The notes under the pieces are model-generated. The model was not told where the DNA came from. It searched no databases and worked only from the letters and a program-made list of their open reading frames with translations. 64,000 bases of DNA from Capsicum annuum (lineage: Eukaryota > Streptophyta > Magnoliopsida > Solanales > Solanaceae), in assembly GCF_002878395.1 (NCBI RefSeq), contig NC_061120.1:95006116-95070115 (forward strand). Direction: 5' to 3'. Below, piece by piece: positions 58,612 to 64,000 of the stretch. Positions within the stretch are counted from its first letter, which is position 1; every line of letters begins with the position of its first letter. The translations under genes were made by a program, and so were the position numbers.

Positions 58612-59885
58612 TGAAATGCCCAAACTACAACTCCCTTTAAGGAAGCATAATTTCTCGTTGTCAAATATAAAACCCAACAAAGGTTAGAGTCAAATATTAT
58701 ACTAAATAAGGTGATAAGTAAGCTTTATGTATTTTAAATGTCAGGAATTTCCATGAAATGTGGGGTTTGTATTGCATGTTTGTTGAATAGTTTCACTTAT
58801 GTCAAGTTATGACGGTTAAATTTGCAATGCTTAAATCAATTGATAGAAGACAAACTATGATTGTGTTCACCTTGTCTTCCCATCACTTCAGGATTAAGTA
58901 AAATATAAATTTATATCAACACATGTAATTATAAAGCAATCGATTCCAAATATTCATCCAAGTGTTTTTCAACCTAAATAGATAATTTTCACTTGAATTC
59001 TTTCGAACTTAAAGTGATGTAATTATAAATCAATTTAAGCCTCAAGAAATTAATCTCGTCAAAGCATTAATCTTCATATGAAGGTTAGAAACTCTGAATT
59101 ATTATTACCAATTCCTTATCTTGTTGTTAACCTCTTTGTTCAAGTAAGTTAAACTTAGGAATAGTTCCAATGTTGCAATCATTAGAAATCTGTTAAACTG
59201 AAGGAATTAGCAATAGAACTACAAGATTAAACCTCATTAACCAATACATTAACTCTAAAATTGATTTTCCTCTAAGAATTCCCCAATCCTAGTTATATGT
59301 TTTTTAGCTACTCAAGATAATAAAAGAGCTGAAAGAAGTATATTTCATAATGTTAATAGAAAACTTGACAAAGGAGAAATTCAAAATTGCAATCTATGAC
59401 AAGAACCTAGAATTTTTGTTTTTCACCCTATGAATATCAATTCTCCAGAGAAATAAGCAGTACAAAAATATTCAAAATATGGAAGATATCTATTATAAAT
59501 CCTAAACTAGGTATTAATCAGCCTTAAAGATATGGAAATTTAAAATTTAAATCTTGGCTTTCGATTCCACTTTGACGGGTAGTCTGGTGATTTGGTAGAA
59601 GGGTGATGATTCACCGATTGAACCGTCACTTGGTTCTACTCTAAGCACATATTTTTAAGACATGACAAATAGATTGACAATTTTACAAGATCCTAGCAGT
59701 TCGTAGAATGAACTGTCACTTTATTTATTCAATCATTCTATTTAAGACCTAACAGATGGGATGACTATTTGTCGAGGCCTCGATAGCCTATCAACTAAGA
59801 CGTCACCCATATTTTGTTTCCTATTCATTCTGCTTAGGCATGACAGGTGGTATGTTGCCACATTCGAGAACTAACAATGCTACCA
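58612..59885 (-). repeat. C-type LTR, tandem copy 1 (1,274 bp)
   Basis: On the minus strand it starts TGGTAGCATTGTTAG at 59,885 and ends GGGCATTTCA at 58,612. It is collinear with 20,381-21,633 and 59,891-61,169. It is flanked by AAATT on both sides (58,607-58,611 and 59,886-59,890). Confidence 0.78.
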
Positions 59886-59890
59886 AAATT

Positions 59891-61169
59891 TGATGTACCC
59901 AAACTACAACTCCCTTAAGGAAGCATAAGCGATTTTTGTCAAATATAGAATTCAACAGAGATTAGGGTTGAATCCCATGGGTAATAAGGTTATAACTAAG
60001 TTTATGTAATTTAAAGGATGATTAGTCGACAACTTTCATGAAATAGGTATTGAATGCTTGTTGAATATTTTCACTTATGTCAAGTAATGACGGTTAAAGT
60101 TGCAATGTCTACATCAATGAAAAAAAGACAAACTAGGATTGTGTTCATCGTGGCTTTCAATCACTTTGAGTTAAGTAAAATCTGAACTTGCATCAAAGCA
60201 TACAATTATAAAATGATCGATTACAAATATTCATTCAAGTGTTTTCCAACCTTAATAGGTGGTTTTCACTTTAATTCTTTTGGATTTAGAGATGGGATTA
60301 TAACTCAACTTAAGCCTTAAGAGATTAATCTCATCAAATCAGTAATCTTAAGCCCGAGGTTAGAAACTCCAAATTATTGTTACTAATTCCTTATATTGTT
60401 GTCAACCTCTTTGTTCAAGTAAGTAAATCATAGGGCTTGTTCTGATATTTGCAACCATTAAAAATATGTTAAACTGAAGGAATTAGAAATATAACTACAA
60501 GATTAATCCAAATTCACCAATATATTAACTCTAAAATTAATTTTCCATCAAGGATTCCACAACCCTAGTTATAGGGTTTTTAGCCACTCATGGTAATAAA
60601 AGAAATGAAAGAAGTATATTTCAAAATGTAAAGAGAATAACTTACAAAGAAAAAATTCAAAATTCCAATCTATGATAAGAACCAAGAAGTTGTGTTGTTT
60701 ACCCTATAAATATTGATTCTCCAGAGAAATAAGCGTTACAAAAATATTCAAGGTATGGAAGATGCCTATTCTAACACCTAGACTAGGTGTTTATAGGCTT
60801 CAAAGATGTGAAAATTTAAAAATTTAAATCTAGGCTGCCAATTCCACTTTAATGGGTCGTCTAGAGGTTCATCTGAAGGGTGATGGTTCGTCGGTTGAAC
60901 CATCACTTGGTGCAACTGAATAATACATTTTGTTTATGGTGTGATGGATAGGGTGACTGTTCATTGAGATCCTAGTTTTCCATCGGGTAAGCTATCACTT
61001 GACTTCACTTATTCAATTATTCTGTTTATGACCTAATAGATGGGATGCCGGATCCTCGAGGGCCCGATGACCCATCAGCTTAGTCATCGCCCGACTTTGA
61101 TTTCCCAATCATTATACTTAGGCACGACAAGTAGTATGGTCGCTCGTTGGAGATCTTACAATGGTTCCA
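59891..61169 (-). repeat. C-type LTR, tandem copy 2 (1,279 bp)
   Basis: On the minus strand it starts TGGAACCATTGTAAGATCTC at 61,169 and ends GGGTACATCA at 59,891. It is flanked by AAATT (59,886-59,890) and TAATT (61,170-61,174). It has clearly diverged from copy 1, so the pair is not recent. Confidence 0.78.
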
Positions 61170-61174
61170 TAATT

Positions 61175-61914
61175 TGATACGCCCAAATACAACCCCACTT
61201 TTAGAAAGCGTAAGTAGTAATTGTTAAATATAAAATCCAAAAGAGATTGGGATCGAATCCTATAGGGAATAAGGTGATAACTAAGAAATGTGTGCTCAAA
61301 ATTTAAGCAAAAATGGTGCATAGATAGGGGCCCAAATTATCCCCTAAGGTCTAAGGATATAAATACCTAATTTCTAAGAATTTACAATAAAATGGGATGC
61401 CTGAGTAGAGGGTCTATCGAAAATAGCCTCTCTGCTTCTTCAGAGATAGTGGCATGGACTGCGTATATTTTACCCTCCTAAGACCTCACTTTGTGGGAAT
61501 ACATTGGGTCTCTCGTTTTTGTTGTTGTTGTTGTTGTACAATAAAATGGGATGGAAAATGACCAAGGAGTATTAGTTAACTTACCTTAGATTCAATGGAT
61601 GATTCTCCACTCTTTCCCTCTCTTCAAGCTCCCAAAATGGTGGGAAAATGGTAGAGAAAATATTGTAAAATCAATGAAGATAGTGTATTTAACAATCCCC
61701 ATGAGCCGCTAAAGAAGTCACTTGTCTGCTTAAGTGGCTACCGTTTAAGAGGCATAAGTCTGCTAAAGTGTTCATGCCATGAGATGCATGCATCATCGAA
61801 GCGATCTATTAACAGCTAAAGCGATGTCCGCTTAAGCATTCCTTGAGTGCTAAAGAAGCACAGGGTCACTAGCAATCAAACCAAATATCAGGCACCAGAT
61901 TTTGGCTAACTTCA
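61175..61914 (-). repeat. J-type LTR, probable true 5' LTR of element G (740 bp)
   Basis: On the minus strand it starts about TGAAGTTAGCCAAAATC at 61,914 and ends GGGCGTATCA at 61,175. The last 150 bases resemble C-type LTR ends, but U3 is different, with repeated 'gctaaag' and 'gcttaag' words at 61,700-61,860. It is interrupted by a SINE. Its right edge abuts B5 gag. Order on the minus strand is LTR J, 5 bp, LTR C, 5 bp, LTR C, 5 bp, primer site, gag. This fits J as the original 5' LTR with the C LTRs inserted later. Confidence 0.6.
61400..61537 (+). mobile_element. SINE insertion, probably 5'-truncated, (TTG)n tail
   Basis: A 138-bp insert ending in (GTT)n, flanked by a perfect 16-bp duplication ACAATAAAATGGGATG at 61,384-61,399 and 61,538-61,553. 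The body ('ggtctatcgaaaatagcctc', 'accctcctaagacctcactt', 'gggaatacattgggt') is the 3' part of a tRNA-derived SINE widespread in Solanaceae, as I recall it. The tRNA-like head with A and B boxes is missing. It carries no protein and would have been mobilised by a LINE. It lies inside LTR J and so is younger than it. Confidence 0.85.
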
Positions 61915-63451
61915 AAATCTTTCTCAATTTTCAAGAGAGTTCTGTAAGTCCCCTCTTACGAACCTCTCTATCATCAATTTGTTTTGTGGCTATTTTAGCT
62001 GTCTTTTTCTTCACTTCTTCGTCTTGACTTTGGGATAACTTTTCCTCTGCCTTCGTACTACTTTCACATATTTCCAAGACTTGGTCATTACTTTTTAGAT
62101 TGGTAATTTTATCACTAGAGAGACCGTTTCTAGTCTTATCATCCAGTCGTGCAAAGATTTGTCCAATTTGGGTCTCAAAATTCTTAATAGAAGCGGAGTG
62201 AGACACCATGGTTTTGGAGAGTTGAGATAAATACCCTTTCAAATCACAGACTATTTTATTTGTACCTTCTACTCTATTCAAGATTCTTTCTAGCACAACT
62301 TTGGTCCTAAACTTTTTTGCATCAATTGGAACTGACTCTTTGTTATAAACTCAGTCACGGTAGGGCGTAAAATGGCAATAAACATGTTTGCGGTCATTGC
62401 AAAATTGACCACCATCTTGATCATCCAACCAGGATTTTTACCTCGTCATTGATTAGTCGTGTAAAATCCCTTTGAATGGTTTGGAAAATACATGATCACT
62501 TTATCAAAATGTTTAGCTTCCTCACCATAGTCCCTAGACGCTGTGACATTTTCCATTTCCGCATGTGCACCTATTACATATTTGGTTAGGAACTCAATTT
62601 GGGTCAAAATATTTGCCATAGTCTCCTCTTGTTCCTCCTCCTTCTTTCTTTGTTCTATATTGACCATGGGTATAGAGGGAGAGATATTCAAGACTTTGAT
62701 GTTGTGGGTATGCCATTCCCGATTTTTTTTAGTCACCACTCTCAACAATTTTGTAGCCGCATGGAAGTGCAAGTTTAAGAGATAACCTTCTGCCGATTTG
62801 TTCACCATAGATTGGTTCCAAGTGTCTAGCGCCTAGTAGAACATTTGAAGAAGTATCTTCCCTAGAACCTCATTGTTTGTCCATTTGGCTAACTTTCTAT
62901 TAAACCTTTCCCATACTTCATGAAGTGGTTCCCTACTCATTTGTCTAAAGTTGATATCTCTTCTCTTGCGTGGCACACCTAGAGGAAAGGGAGTATTGAC
63001 CCAAAAATATCTTTGTAAGCTCGTTCCACAAAGTGATCGAAGCCGTAGGGAGTGAACGGTGCCACAACAGTGCTTCGCCTATTAGTGAAAATGGGAAAAG
63101 ATGGAGCCGAAAAGCTTCTTTAGATGTGTATGAAAAGTTGAATGGCTCACACAGCTCCAATAAATTCTTTACGTGAACATAGGGTCCTTATACGCTTGAC
63201 CCCCGTACAACCCCTTAATTTTCAATAAATGAAGCATGATGCTCATCACATGGAGGGTCTCACTCTCATGAGGTAGGACACGGGTTGCTCCTGTTTGGCC
63301 CGCACAAATTGGTTAGATCTCTCCATTAAGAAGTCCAAAAACACGTTCAGGTTACCTGTAAGAAGTCCAAAAATAACAAATACAATAAAACACACAACCC
63401 CGGATATACCCAAGTAAGAAACACAGCGCATAAGTGAAATCTTTATTTCAC
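61915..63451 (-). pseudogene. gag: gag of B-type element B5
   Basis: Read right to left: leader, FRLHLFPFSLIGEALLWHRS and SLPTASITLWNELTKIFLG (62,945-63,160, the capsid core). The frame at 62,446-62,808 follows (LLNLHFHAATKLLRVV, IEQRKKEEEQEETMANIL), then 61,931-62,296 with NRVEGTNKIVCDLKGYLSQL and IKNFETQIGQIFARLDDKTR, a coiled gag C-terminus. The remaining tail is Lys-rich. The segment is cut at 61,914 by LTR J. It is better preserved than the equivalent in the B block. Confidence 0.85.
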
Positions 63452-63471
63452 TCCCCAAAAATAGTGCTATT
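63452..63471 (-). other. Primer-binding site of element B5
   Basis: The minus strand reads AATAGCACTATTTTTGGGGA directly after the LTR end. Its position and GGGGA end match the site at 53,191-53,210. Confidence 0.5.
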
Positions 63472-63472
63472 T

Positions 63473-64000
63473 TGATAACGCTCAACTCACTCCAATGATT
63501 GAGGGGTTAGGTGGACGTAGTCAAACAACCTAACTAGAGTTGGGGTTGAATTCATAAGGAGCAAATTAGAGGCTTCAAACCTATAATTTTATCACGAGTT
63601 TACAAGGAATGATAATAAACAAGACATGTAAAATAAAATGAGGGGGGGCTTTGATTTAGACATAGCTTGTCAACTAACAAAGTACAGATACAACACTTTT
63701 GATTTAAGATTAAGAATCGAGAGGGTCTTGGGATTATGTCTACTTAAAGGTAAAGTGTGTAGGTTAATGATGGTTTAGCATGATTCTAAGTTGTTGTTCA
63801 AAGAATATGCTAGGTCGAAAGTCATTGTAGCTAATCTTTTAATAAAACCACAAAGATTTCACCCATTGGCTATTTCGAGCACCTAACAAGTGTACAATTT
63901 GTAATCACCCAAAACCTCAATCAAGCATCCCTATTTCTAGGATGCTGCTCTTGACATGGCTTACACTTCAATCAAACTTACTTCTAAGTTAAAAAAACCA
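63473..64000 (-). repeat. LTR of element B5, truncated by the window edge
   Basis: On the minus strand it ends GAGCGTTATCA at 63,473. It is collinear with 53,212-53,550 and continues, without the deletion seen there, into the middle part found at 48,050-48,390 ('cacccattggctatttcgagcacc'). The U3 start lies beyond 64,000. Confidence 0.82.

Noticed and set aside
1..64000. Host genes, tRNA, rRNA, CRISPR or bacterial-type operons
   Set aside because: No open frame outside retroelement relics carries a recognisable host domain, no cloverleaf or rRNA stretch was seen, and no regular spaced repeats fit a CRISPR array.

Overview
The window looks like a stretch of gene-poor heterochromatin from a flowering plant. 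It is almost entirely old LTR retrotransposons inserted into one another. I find no supportable host gene, tRNA, rRNA or CRISPR array. A eudicot, probably a Solanaceae species, is suggested by the retroelement families and by a SINE with a (TTG)n tail, but the species cannot be read from the sequence. Every coding region is a decayed gag or pol relic with stops and frameshifts. Families named here (Tekay/Del-like chromovirus, Athila/Tat-like, SIRE-like copia) are recognised from protein motifs and primer-binding sites, without database searches.

Layout. 1-3,313: minus-strand Athila/Tat-type gag with its LTR (B1), inserted into a minus-strand copia element (3,314-6,365). 7,166-17,070: a structurally complete but dead Tekay/Del-like element (D, plus strand) with two 2.44-kb LTRs and a perfect 5-bp target duplication, TATAG. 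17,076-20,380: relic of unknown family with an acidic repeated peptide. 20,381-26,440: a C-type LTR, the 3' part and pol of an Athila/Tat-type element (F, minus), and an F-type LTR. 26,440-31,812: element A' (plus), gag-protease only, with one LTR. 31,813-38,176: a Tekay/Del-like element (E, minus) cut inside its integrase by A'. 38,177-42,826 and 57,093-61,914: the two halves of a minus-strand Athila/Tat-type element (G), split inside gag by element A (42,827-57,092, plus). Element A is itself split by a B-type block (47,382-54,220). 61,915-64,000: gag and LTR of another B-type element (B5), which G appears to have entered.

The nest therefore reads, outer to inner: B5, then G, then A, then the B block. 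E enters the 3' part of G, and A' enters E. Two C-type LTRs sit in tandem between the 5' LTR of G and its primer-binding site, each flanked by the same 5-bp AAATT-like sequence.

The most interesting points are structural. (1) Elements A and A' each join a gag-protease frame directly to the 3' region with no reverse transcriptase or integrase, as expected of non-autonomous elements mobilised by full-length relatives such as G and F. (2) A hairpin just after that frame shows a compensatory base-pair change between A and A'. (3) The B block ends in two inverted U3 termini and carries a 1.9-kb fold-back of LTRs. (4) There is a tandem solo-LTR array at one 5-bp target. I see no new gene system; these are retrotransposon structures worth checking.
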